Positions 26,330 through 34,469 of a stretch of DNA of 64,000 bases are shown in pieces. This DNA is from JAPOXR01 sp965214695 (GTDB lineage: Bacteria > Pseudomonadota > Alphaproteobacteria > Rhodobacterales > Rhodobacteraceae), in contig OZ243967.1 in NCBI GenBank assembly GCA_965214695.1, positions 1,922,001 through 1,986,000 on the forward strand, given 5' to 3'. Position numbers and translations under genes: made by a program. Below the pieces are notes generated by a model. That model had not been told where the DNA came from, searched no databases, and was given only the letters and a program-made list of their open reading frames with translations. The number at the start of each line of letters is the position of its first letter. Positions within the stretch are counted from its first letter, which is position 1.

Positions 26330-27064
26330 TCAGGAACCCGATCCTGCCCGGTCAGTCTCCGGCAATTCACTCAAGTCCCTGTTCGATTGCATGGCAATCC
26401 TTGTCAGGGCCTTGACAACCAGATGCACGCGGGTCGATGGGTCCTCGTGAAATTCCGGGGCGTTCTCATCTTGGGCGTGCGCCAGGAATCGTTCAGCACG
26501 CTTGGTGGCCTCGTCCCTGGCTACGGAAATTCGTTCGAAAAAATCCTTGCAGTCCCTTTTGTCATACCCTTCGAACGGAGGGTGCCTCTTCAGGTTCGCG
26601 ATCAGGTCTGTGCATGGGGATGGAGCGCCTGCGTATGACTTCCGGGAGTCAGACACATGCAAGAGGTACCAGAATTCAAAACAGGGAATGGATGGGATGG
26701 CCTGAATCGTCTTGCCTTTGGACACTCTACTCTTGGCGATCCCGCGCACGGCATCCAGCGCCTGCGTATACCTCTCGTGGTGGTCGCGGTCAGATACGCA
26801 AAAGACCTGCTCGAAATCGTCATCCTCCCGCAGTTGTTTGCCGGCCTCCCGGACAACGCTAATCGGCGCGGAGCCGCTATCGGTGACGATTGCCACCCTT
26901 GCCGCCCTGAGACCCAACTCGGCAATCAGCATCCGAAAATAAGCGGGTTCGGTCTTTGATCCTTCAGTGACGATCAAGACGCGGTCCGGCTCCGTGCGAA
27001 ACGAACGGCGGCGCGCATATCTGTTCGCGGATTTCGCCTTACGCCTGGATTTTGCCATGCTCAT
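26330..27064 (-). CDS. rloB: RloB-like protein (AbiL-type defence, second gene)
   Basis: A 244-residue protein of the RloB family. The N-terminus is very basic (AKSRRKAKSANRYARRRS), then comes the Toprim-like start RVLIVTEGSKTEPAYFRMLIAE with the acidic catalytic glutamate, and a second acidic cluster VFCVSDRDHHERY. The middle segment IQAIPSIPCFEFWYLLHV is the conserved RloB core. It overlaps the end of rloA by 26 bp if it starts at 27064 (a second ATG is at 27058). RloA-RloB correspond to the AbiLi/AbiLii abortive-infection pair; the RloB effector probably cleaves or binds nucleic acid when the ATPase senses phage infection. Confidence 0.85.
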   Translation of the reverse strand: MSMAKSRRKAKSANRYARRRSFRTEPDRVLIVTEGSKTEPAYFRMLIAELGLRAARVAIVTDSGSAPISVVREAGKQLREDDDFEQVFCVSDRDHHERYTQALDAVRGIAKSRVSKGKTIQAIPSIPCFEFWYLLHVSDSRKSYAGAPSPCTDLIANLKRHPPFEGYDKRDCKDFFERISVARDEATKRAERFLAHAQDENAPEFHEDPSTRVHLVVKALTRIAMQSNRDLSELPETDRAGSGS

Positions 27065-28331
27065 CCGAAGTATACGGAATTGCTCCAAAGCGGCCTTGCA
27101 GGTAACCCTTTTGGAAGGAGCGACCGCCACGGGTCTTGAAATCGGAGAGTGGGATCAGGTGCGCTGCGAGGTCATCCTGCTTTTCCACCAACCAGACATG
27201 GTCCTTTCCGATACAGCTATGTTCGGTGACGGACGTGTCATGAGTCGTGAAGATCAGCTGGGCATCGTGCCTGTTGACCCGGGTGTCACAAAACAAGGCA
27301 ACGAGATACCGGAGGGCCAACGGATGGAGGCCAGTGTTGAGTTCATCGACGGCGACAGTGAATCCGTTCTCCAGAACATCAAGAATGGGTCCAGCCAGTG
27401 CGAACAGGGCCCTGGTGCCGGAAGACTCCTCTTGCAGTCGCAGTGGGATGGACGAATTCTGATCATCTTGCCGAACGAAACTGACCAAATGAGCCTGTGC
27501 ATCCGGTGACTGCTTCCTGATCTCGTTCTTGATGGCCTCGGGAAGGGACTTGAACTCCGTGAGATCAAACAGGCTCTTTTCCTCAACCTGGATGTCATGC
27601 AAGGCAATGTCTGCACTCTTGAGGAAACCGATAACCTTGGTCTTCCAGCCCTCGTCCTCGAAGCGGCTGGCAGTGTATTCGTCGGATAGCATGTCACGTG
27701 TGGGCAGGATCATCTTGAAGCGCTTGGACAGCCACTCATGGGCTCCCTTCAGCCCTTCGGCATTCAACTGTACTGCCGTGCTCAGGAACAGCGATTCGGG
27801 ACGGGTTTGAGCTTTCCAGCTGTCGCGCTCGCCCTTGAGGCGGGTATTGCTGATGTTCCAGTCATAGCTGCCCTTCTCAGCATTGTAGATGCGGGTGAAC
27901 AAATTGCGCTGACGACCGGTGTGTCTGGGGCGGGCAAAGAGCCATTCTTCCACCACCCGCTCACCTGTCACGGAAAAGCCATACTGGTATAACGTGTTTT
28001 CGTGGATGAATATTGCCTCGAACTCTGACGGCTTATCGCGCCATTCACTGTGGAAGACGAAAGGCTCCACTCCGATTCCGTGACCGGCGTCGTTGCGAAA
28101 GGAGTTGCGCACGAAACCGGACATGAAGGCCATGGCCCCGATCAACGACGACTTGCCAGCGCCATTGGCACCAAGAAGACAGGCTTCGCGCAGAACGCAA
28201 GGCACGGCGGCAAATCCGGTATGCACCACATGGTCCGCTGCGGTCCGTTCAGCGCCAGTGCTGGCAACCATCGAAAACGTCTGTTTCTCGCGAAACGCGC
28301 GGTGGTTTTCCACGGAGAATTCAATCAGCAT
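27039..28331 (-). CDS. rloA: RloA-like AAA-family ATPase (AbiL-type defence, first gene)
   Basis: A 430-residue ABC/OLD-type ATPase. It opens with EFSVENHRAFREKQTFSMVAS, contains Walker A GANGAGKSS at about residues 54-62, and a C-terminal half with Walker B FTVAVDELNTGLHPLALRYLV and the FTTHDTSV switch. This is the ATPase sensor of RloAB/AbiL defence pairs, related to the sensor in Septu- and PARIS-like systems. ATG 28331 overlaps the end of a possible small upstream gene by 11 bp. Base composition here is lower in GC than neighbouring katG, fitting horizontal acquisition. Confidence 0.88.
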   Translation of the reverse strand: MLIEFSVENHRAFREKQTFSMVASTGAERTAADHVVHTGFAAVPCVLREACLLGANGAGKSSLIGAMAFMSGFVRNSFRNDAGHGIGVEPFVFHSEWRDKPSEFEAIFIHENTLYQYGFSVTGERVVEEWLFARPRHTGRQRNLFTRIYNAEKGSYDWNISNTRLKGERDSWKAQTRPESLFLSTAVQLNAEGLKGAHEWLSKRFKMILPTRDMLSDEYTASRFEDEGWKTKVIGFLKSADIALHDIQVEEKSLFDLTEFKSLPEAIKNEIRKQSPDAQAHLVSFVRQDDQNSSIPLRLQEESSGTRALFALAGPILDVLENGFTVAVDELNTGLHPLALRYLVALFCDTRVNRHDAQLIFTTHDTSVTEHSCIGKDHVWLVEKQDDLAAHLIPLSDFKTRGGRSFQKGYLQGRFGAIPYTSDEHGKIQA

Positions 28332-28545
28332 GGATCCAATCCATTTCCGGGGTCAATCTGGACAGCAGATGCAACGTTTCGGAACCTTGGCCGACATGGA
28401 GGGTCTGCTCGATCAGTCCTGCAGAGCATAGCCAGTATCGGGGGTCGATGCAAAACTCCCCCCTATGTTGTCCTTCTTCGCTCAGCCGGAAGATTGAAGC
28501 ACCAGCCTTCTGCGCCTGATATTCTCGGCCTAATGACCAATCCAC
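28321..28545 (-). CDS. Possible small gene coupled to rloA
   Basis: A 74-residue open frame from a GTG at 28545, whose stop overlaps the rloA start by 11 bp. The overlap and the ordinary amino acid mix (for example RLSEEGQHRGEFCIDPRYWL) argue for a real small gene or the remains of a longer one, since the frame meets a stop not far upstream. No family is recognised. If real, it would be the first gene of the RloAB operon. The ribosome site is poor. Confidence 0.35.
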   Translation of the reverse strand: MDWSLGREYQAQKAGASIFRLSEEGQHRGEFCIDPRYWLCSAGLIEQTLHVGQGSETLHLLSRLTPEMDWIHAD

Positions 28546-28881
28546 GAAGCATTCACCATCCTGGGCCCGCCGCGACCCCTGTCAGGCGGAACGAGGTCTC
28601 GGTAGCACCTGCTTGCCCAAAAGAACAAGTTGGCCCGGAGCATCCTTGAACAAAGAAGTCGGAATACACCCCGGCGCATCTCTTCTGCATGAATTGGTGA
28701 CCAAGTCGACAAAACCAGCGACTGATGCCCAAGGACAGGAACACAGCTCCCGAATTCTTACCCCTTCACCTGCCAGTGGCAAAGTTTTGCCCGCTCTATG
28801 CCTCCGGAGAGTCAAATGCCCGGCTCCGGGCGGTTCGGTGGCCGCAGGCGGCCGATGTCCGGCCGCCTGCGTCATCACATG
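28546..28881. other. Gene-free stretch between the RloAB unit and katG
   Basis: About 335 bp with short chance frames only. It should hold the promoter for the RloAB unit and the end of the katG transcript. No clear terminator or operator was found. Confidence 0.35.
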
Positions 28882-31083
28882 TCACGCCAAGTCGAAGCGG
28901 TCCAGGTTCATCACTTTGATCCAGGCCGCCACGAATTCCTGCACGAACCTGGCGGGAGAATCATCGCAGGCATGGTTCTCGGCCAGGCCACGCAATTGCG
29001 AGTTCGAGCCAAATGCCAGGTCGACGGCGGTGGCGGTCCATTTCAGCGCGCCGCTCTTCCTGTCCCGTCCTTCGAAGACGCCCGCCTGGTCAGTCGACCG
29101 GGTCCATTCGGTCGACATGTCGAGAAGGTTGACGAAGAAATCGGTGCTGAGCGCCCCGGCCCGGTCGGTCAGAATCCCGTGCGGCGATCCGCCAGCATTG
29201 GCGCCGATAGCGCGCATGCCGCCGACGAGGACGGTCATCTCGGCCGCGGTGAGCGTGAGCAGATGCGACCGGTCGACCAGCAACTCCGCCGCCGCATCCG
29301 GCTGCTCTGCCCCAATGAAGTTGCGGAAGCCATCCGCCCGCGGCTCCAATACGGCAAAGGAGTCGGTATCGGTTTGTTCGTCAGAGGCATCGGTTCGGCC
29401 GGGCGTGAAGGGAATTTCGATCTCGTGACCGCCGGCACAGGCCGCCTTCTCGACGGCCGCGCAACCACCGAGAACGATGAGATCGGCAAGCGAGACTTGC
29501 CGCCCACCCGGTGCACCGGCGTTGAAGGAGGCCTGGATCTGTTCCAGTGACAACAGCACCCCGCCGAGTTCGGCCGGGTCGTTGACCTCCCAGTTTCGCT
29601 GTGGCTCCAGGCGTATCCGTGCCCCGTTGGCACCGCCGCGCCGATCGGTGCCACGGTATGTCGACGCCGATGCCCAAGCCGCCCGCACCAATTCCTGGAC
29701 CGAATGCCCGGAGCCCAGGATCTGCGCCTTCAGCGCCGCCACCTCATCCGCCCCGATGAGCGGATGATCGACCGCCGGCACCGGATCCTGCCAGATTTCC
29801 GGCTCGGCCGGAACAAGCGGACCCAGCCCGCAGCAATGCGGCCCCATATCCCGGTGGGTCAGCTTGTACCACGCCTTGGCAAATGCCTCGGCAAATGCGT
29901 CCGGATCTGCATGGAAGCGATGCGAAATCGGCTCGTAATCCGGATCAAAGCGCAGTGCCAGATCGGTCGTCAGCATGATGGTTGGCCCCCGCGTGCCGGA
30001 GCCGTCCGGTGCTGGCACCAAATCGCTGTCGGCCACGTCCTTCGGCGTCCACTGCCAGGCCCCGGCCGGGCTCTTGGTCAGCTCCCACTCGTATCCGAAC
30101 AACATGTCGAAAAAGCCGTTATCCCAGCTGGTCGGATTCGGGGTCCAGGCGCCTTCAAGGCCGCTGGTGATGCTGTCGGCGCCCTTGCCGCTCGCGTATC
30201 CGCTGGCCCAGCCCAACCCCTGTTCCTCCAGGGTCGCGCCTTCCGGCTCCGGCCCGACATGTCCGGCATCACCGGCGCCATGGCACTTGCCAAAGGTATG
30301 GCCGCCGGCGATCAGCGCCACCGTTTCGACATCATCCATGGCCATGCGGCCAAAGGTCTCCCGGATGTCATGCGCCGCCTGCAGCGGATCCGGCTTGCCA
30401 TTCGGCCCCTCGGGATTGACATAGATCAATCCCATCTGCACCGCGCCAAGCGGGTTGGCGAGTTGGCGCTCACCGCTGTAGCGCTGGTCGTCCAGCCATT
30501 CGGTCTCCGGCCCCCAGTAGATGTCCTCCTCCGGCTCGCAGACATCCTCGCGGCCGCCGGCAAAACCCCAGACCTTGAATCCCATCGACTCCAGCGCACA
30601 ATTGCCCGCCAGGATCATCAGGTCAGCCCATGAAATCCGCCGCCCGTATTTCTGCTTGATCGGCCACAAGAGCCGCCGCGCCTTGTCCAGGTTGGCGTTG
30701 TCCGGCCAGCTGTTCAGCGGTGCAAAGCGCTGGGTGCCGGTCGACCCGCCGCCCCGTCCATCCTGGATCCGGTATGTGCCGGCGCTGTGCCAGGCCATAC
30801 GAATGAACAGCGGTCCATAATGCCCGTAATCGGCCGGCCACCACTCCTGGCTGTCGGTCATCAGGGCATGAAGGTCCGCCTGCAACGCCTCGAGATCAAG
30901 CTGTTCGAATTCCGAGGCATAATCTGCCGGTGGCACACCCGATTGCGCATTGCTTCCGAGGATCTTCAGGTTCAACTGATTTGGCCACCAATGGCGATTT
31001 GCCATGCTGCCGGTCGCCGTCCAGCGCCGGTCGCTATGCATGACCGGGCATTTGCCGGCATCATCAACAGGTGCTCCGTCCAC
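28882..31083 (-). CDS. katG: Catalase-peroxidase KatG, with an unusual substitution
   Basis: Bifunctional haem catalase-peroxidase removing hydrogen peroxide. The 733-residue protein begins at GTG 31083 behind GGAG. Distal-site residues are in RMAWHSAGTYR, the adduct tyrosine in IYVNPEGPNGKPDP, the adduct methionine in GRMAMDDVET and the proximal histidine in GGHTFGKCHGAGD. The C-terminal domain (GGANGARIRLEPQ onwards) is complete. Oddity: where the family reads GP-x-x-RYLGP-x-VP, this protein reads GPHCCGLGPLVP, so the arginine and tyrosine are lost. From memory that arginine is the mobile switch residue (Arg418 in M. tuberculosis), important for catalase turnover, so activity may be shifted towards peroxidase or reduced. 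Confidence 0.95.
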   Translation of the reverse strand: MDGAPVDDAGKCPVMHSDRRWTATGSMANRHWWPNQLNLKILGSNAQSGVPPADYASEFEQLDLEALQADLHALMTDSQEWWPADYGHYGPLFIRMAWHSAGTYRIQDGRGGGSTGTQRFAPLNSWPDNANLDKARRLLWPIKQKYGRRISWADLMILAGNCALESMGFKVWGFAGGREDVCEPEEDIYWGPETEWLDDQRYSGERQLANPLGAVQMGLIYVNPEGPNGKPDPLQAAHDIRETFGRMAMDDVETVALIAGGHTFGKCHGAGDAGHVGPEPEGATLEEQGLGWASGYASGKGADSITSGLEGAWTPNPTSWDNGFFDMLFGYEWELTKSPAGAWQWTPKDVADSDLVPAPDGSGTRGPTIMLTTDLALRFDPDYEPISHRFHADPDAFAEAFAKAWYKLTHRDMGPHCCGLGPLVPAEPEIWQDPVPAVDHPLIGADEVAALKAQILGSGHSVQELVRAAWASASTYRGTDRRGGANGARIRLEPQRNWEVNDPAELGGVLLSLEQIQASFNAGAPGGRQVSLADLIVLGGCAAVEKAACAGGHEIEIPFTPGRTDASDEQTDTDSFAVLEPRADGFRNFIGAEQPDAAAELLVDRSHLLTLTAAEMTVLVGGMRAIGANAGGSPHGILTDRAGALSTDFFVNLLDMSTEWTRSTDQAGVFEGRDRKSGALKWTATAVDLAFGSNSQLRGLAENHACDDSPARFVQEFVAAWIKVMNLDRFDLA

Positions 31084-31184
31084 TTTGTTCTCCAGATCTT
31101 GATTTCGTGTTGTGTGGGGTTCATGCAGCCCGAGGGCTGCACCGACAACATCATTATTGCAGGATGAATCTGCGGTTCAATGAC

Positions 31185-31197
31185 ATAATCGCATTAT
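31185..31197. promoter_or_regulatory. AT-rich inverted repeat with -10-like box upstream of katG
   Basis: ATAAT-CGC-ATTAT overlaps, on the minus strand, a perfect TATAAT at 31198-31193, about 110 bp upstream of the katG start. The paired -35 is poor, as expected for an activated promoter. A peroxide-responsive regulator (OxyR or a Fur-family protein) is a reasonable guess, but the site matches no consensus closely. Confidence 0.3.
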
Positions 31198-31513
31198 ATT
31201 CCGCCGAAGGCGGGCTGGCCTGGGCGGCCACGGGGCGATGCCGCAACCGCCAGGCTACCACCCCACTACCGTTTGATTTGATACCCTGGTCACTGGTGCC
31301 GGGTGCGAGTTTTCCCTCATCCGGTTCCCTTGCACATTGTCCGCACAACACGGGAACCCATGAAACGGCCGCGTCCCCTGACCAAAGGCCGCAAGCACAG
31401 GCTGGCCAAAGTATTGGTCCGCGAGGGCCGTGACCATGGCCATCGCGACAACTTCCGATGCGCTTCGTGGCCGATGCGAGCGGGTGGTCCAGTGGCTCGA
31501 GCCCGATTCCCAT

Positions 31514-31649
31514 GCCGCGCCGGAGCTGGCATTGGTCCGGCCTGCGCACCCATCTGCATACTTGCCATCAACCCAACTTCACCATCCCGAAAAGGCCGAA
31601 TTGAATTGGACTCATCCGGATAGGGTTGAACCTCTGTCGTGGTCCGTCA
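31514..31649. repeat. Imperfect direct repeat, left copy, flanking the ParA/AlbA_2 module
   Basis: About 136 bp homologous to 34258-34405. The last 72 bp are about 89% identical by eye, sharing TTCACCATCCCGAA, GGACTCATCCG, ATAGGGTT and GTCGTGGTCCGTCA. The first part keeps a hairpin CCGGA...TCCGG (31520-31524 with 31536-31540) although its loop differs between copies. The copy ends about 85 bp from the ParA gene stop. Confidence 0.75.
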
Positions 31650-31734
31650 TGCAAGAACAGGTTGTTGGCCTGACGACAGCGCTGACCGGTGGCCGGATTC
31701 AGCGTTGGTCGGAGCATCCATTTGGCACTTCAGG

Positions 31735-32745
31735 TCAGCCTGTCGATCCACCGGGGAAGGACAACTTTTCTCGAATCAGGTCTGCCAATGTCTCGAAGTC
31801 ATGTCGGGCGCCATTTACGGCTGCGGCATGACCACCAATTGCACCGTCGGCGTTCGTCAGGAGGAAAACAGGTTTTCGGGCTTCTTGTGCCATCGGGATC
31901 AGGCTACGATAGTGCCGGACCGTAGCAAGACAATGCTCATCGCTTTCTGGCTTGGCAGGAAAAGGACCGTCGTTTCTGTTCAGAAGGTGTCGATGGTAGG
32001 CTTCGGGCATCCGATTGACCCATTTGTCATGTGCCAGGACTGGGCGACCCAAACGCACGCTGTGCTGCTGGACAATGTAGCCGATTGGCTCCATCCTTCC
32101 TTCGGGCAATGGAAATGCTGGCGAACTCCAGTTTTCCTTGCGTTTTGACCATTCCTGTCGCCACCACGCCAGCGTTGGACCAAGGTTTCTGATACCCTGC
32201 AACGAGAACATGTCGGTCCCCAGCGGAGCGATGACATAATCGGTCGCGATCAGCGCTGAGCGGTTCAAGGCACCGAGATTGGGGCCAACATCAACCAGGA
32301 TGATTGTTGCTCTGAATGCACTGGCGGCACGTTGCATGACCTGCCAAAACGCTGTCAGGATACGGAATGGCCGGTACAGGCTGGAGCCCCCCATGGCATC
32401 GGGCCATTCACTCGACAATGAGTCCTCAAACATGGAGAGTGCCAGGTCTCCCGGGATCAGACCGAGCCCATCTGAAACCTCGTGGACCCGCGGCGTCCGC
32501 AAGTCCGCGACTTTTGTCAAGGGCTGAACACACTGGTAAATCGTTCGGTCACTCGCACCATTCTGCCATAACGACTCAAGAACCGATTCCCCGAGGAACT
32601 TCGCCGTAAGGTTCGCCTGTGGATCAAGGTCGCAGGCCAGGACACGCTCGCCGGTCTCCGACAACATCCAGGCAAGATGGTAGACCAATGATGTCTTGCC
32701 GACACCTCCCTTGTTGTTGAAGAACGTCAGAACCGGTACGACCAT
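31735..32745 (-). CDS. ParA-like ATPase coupled to the AlbA_2 protein
   Basis: A 336-residue ATPase with the deviant Walker A FFNNKGGVGKTSLVYHLA, the A' strand ACDLDPQANLTAKF and the Walker B region IILVDVGPNLGALNRSAL, followed by DYVIAPLGTDMFSLQGI, as in ParA/Soj proteins. Unlike a partition locus there is no ParB. The start at 32745 lies inside the 3' end of the upstream AlbA_2 gene (19-bp overlap), so the two are co-translated. Such ParA/AlbA_2 pairs occur in genomic islands; a role in defence or element maintenance is inferred only. The long insert about residues 90-140 and the large C-terminal part are atypical of simple partition ATPases. Confidence 0.82.
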   Translation of the reverse strand: MVVPVLTFFNNKGGVGKTSLVYHLAWMLSETGERVLACDLDPQANLTAKFLGESVLESLWQNGASDRTIYQCVQPLTKVADLRTPRVHEVSDGLGLIPGDLALSMFEDSLSSEWPDAMGGSSLYRPFRILTAFWQVMQRAASAFRATIILVDVGPNLGALNRSALIATDYVIAPLGTDMFSLQGIRNLGPTLAWWRQEWSKRKENWSSPAFPLPEGRMEPIGYIVQQHSVRLGRPVLAHDKWVNRMPEAYHRHLLNRNDGPFPAKPESDEHCLATVRHYRSLIPMAQEARKPVFLLTNADGAIGGHAAAVNGARHDFETLADLIREKLSFPGGSTG

Positions 32746-33995
32746 CCCCCAGCCACCTCTGTTCTGGGGGCACGCCTGACCGTGGCAAGCAGGTGTGTCT
32801 GCTCTATACTGAATTCCAACTTCGGATGCCCAGCCTCCCTGAGCAAACGTCGTGCGGTCGGGATTCCAATTCCGAATCTCTGAATGAATCCCAGTACCTT
32901 CAAGGACTCGGCGACATTCGGATTGCGGTAATCTGTCACTCCGGGATGTGCGAAGTTGTCTTGCGTGACCGCTCCGAAGGGCCCGCCAGGGTTTTGTACC
33001 TCTATCCTGTCATCGAACCAGGTGACCCGAACGGGAGCGTTTGTCGTTTCATAGTCACGATGGACGATCGCGTTCCGCGTCAGCTCTCGCAATGCCGCAA
33101 TCGGATAATTGTCCGTCCTCCGTTCGACATCCTGTTCAACGATGTCGATCTGCCGGCGATTGTGCGACCGAAGCTTTTCTTCGAGGTTTCGCAGTATGTC
33201 AGATATTGTTCCATCGATTACACTCTCATCGATGATCGGATCCGACAAGTCGTCTCCATGTATGCGCAGAAACTGCACATACGCTCCCGGGATGAATTCC
33301 CGCGGAGATATTCCGAGCACAAGCAGTCCAAGAATCGTGGATCGCTGGTCGTCTACGGAGGCGATCATCTTGGCGGCAGCCAGACGTTGCTCCAAACTTC
33401 GGTCATTTGCGAGAAGGACGTCACGATCAACGGATCCTGGTAGATACTCGTTCTCGAACTGAAGTCGATTGAGATTGCCAACACCCGTGCCCGGGACGGG
33501 AGAAGTGTCGAATGGACGGCTTCCGTGACTTCGCCGTTCATTCAGTATCCGCTCTTCCTGAGCTGTTGCGATGCTCCGGCGGGGACCGATGCGAACGTGG
33601 ATTGTTCCCTTGTAGCGCACCGGCGGCGAGTCGGATGGCTGGACGGTAATGACGGCGATTTCATGCCCGTGGTAATATCGATTTTCGACCAGAAGCGTTG
33701 GTGGCGGTAGAATGTTTCCGTCGCTGCGCATGTCTGTCAGCATTTGCAACATCTGGTCGGTGACAGGCTTTCCAGCGGGGACACCATCATCCTGCAAGCC
33801 GACAACGACAATGCCCGGCTCACCTGAGCCGGAAAGATCGTTGGCGAATGCACAGATTGCTTTCCGAATTCTCTCAGCCGAGGTACCGGTCACGAATTCC
33901 TTGAATTCGACCCGGTTGCTTTCGCCTCCGCTGATCAGGAACTCCAACTCATCATCGGTCAACGGGATCGTCCCGTGAAGTTTCGTAATTGGCAT
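32727..33995 (-). CDS. AlbA_2 (Schlafen-like) protein with C-terminal ATPase domain (COG2865)
   Basis: A 422-residue protein. The N-terminal AlbA_2 domain shows GGESNRVEFKEFVTG, KAICAFANDLSGSGEPGIVVVGL and VRYKGTIHVRIGPRRSIAT, the pattern of Schlafen-AlbA_2 nucleic-acid-binding domains. The C-terminal part is a GHKL-type ATP-binding domain: LRELTRNAIVHRDYE (N-box), FDDRIEVQNPGGPFG (G1 region) and RFGIGIPTARRLLRE. ATG 33995 gives the standard family beginning; in-frame starts at 34043 and 34112 add an unconserved leader. It overlaps the ParA-like gene downstream. Some Schlafen-type domains cleave tRNA, so an RNA-targeting effector is possible. Confidence 0.82.
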   Translation of the reverse strand: MPITKLHGTIPLTDDELEFLISGGESNRVEFKEFVTGTSAERIRKAICAFANDLSGSGEPGIVVVGLQDDGVPAGKPVTDQMLQMLTDMRSDGNILPPPTLLVENRYYHGHEIAVITVQPSDSPPVRYKGTIHVRIGPRRSIATAQEERILNERRSHGSRPFDTSPVPGTGVGNLNRLQFENEYLPGSVDRDVLLANDRSLEQRLAAAKMIASVDDQRSTILGLLVLGISPREFIPGAYVQFLRIHGDDLSDPIIDESVIDGTISDILRNLEEKLRSHNRRQIDIVEQDVERRTDNYPIAALRELTRNAIVHRDYETTNAPVRVTWFDDRIEVQNPGGPFGAVTQDNFAHPGVTDYRNPNVAESLKVLGFIQRFGIGIPTARRLLREAGHPKLEFSIEQTHLLATVRRAPRTEVAGGWSYRF

Positions 33996-34257
33996 CGTTT
34001 GCCCCGAGAATTCGTCCCCGATTCCTGAAGTCGTGGGTGGCATCGAGACCAATTTGGAGAATTTTGTTTCTCGGACCGAGGCCGTCCATTCGAAACATAC
34101 CCGACCACACAACCATCAGCAAAACAGTTTGCGGTGCGGCAAGCGGTCGCTGACCACCCCGATGATCTTGGTGCAGGGTCATGTTGGCCAACCAGATTCT
34201 GGTTGCTGAATTTGCCAAGAACCCAGGCCCTGCCGACATTCCGGCTGCCAATAAACT

Positions 34258-34405
34258 GCCGTGCCGGAACGGGCATTCGTCCGGCTTACGCGCCCTTCTG
34301 GTTCATACTATCGATCCATCCTATCAATCCATCTTCACCATCCCGAATATGCCGTATTGAAGTGGACTCATCCGTATAGGGTTCAATCTCCGTCGTGGTC
34401 CGTCA
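34258..34405. repeat. Imperfect direct repeat, right copy, flanking the ParA/AlbA_2 module
   Basis: About 148 bp homologous to 31514-31649, in the same orientation and about 12 bp longer because of an insertion in the middle. It retains the hairpin CCGGA...TCCGG (34264-34268 with 34280-34284). It ends about 65 bp before the 3' end of the DNA methyltransferase gene. Together the two copies bracket about 2.6 kb holding only the ParA-like and AlbA_2 genes. Confidence 0.75.
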
Positions 34406-34469
34406 ATGCTGAAGTCGCTGCATCCATCGAATCGATGAAGATCGTGTGCCAGCCTCTCCCGGCCTTGAC

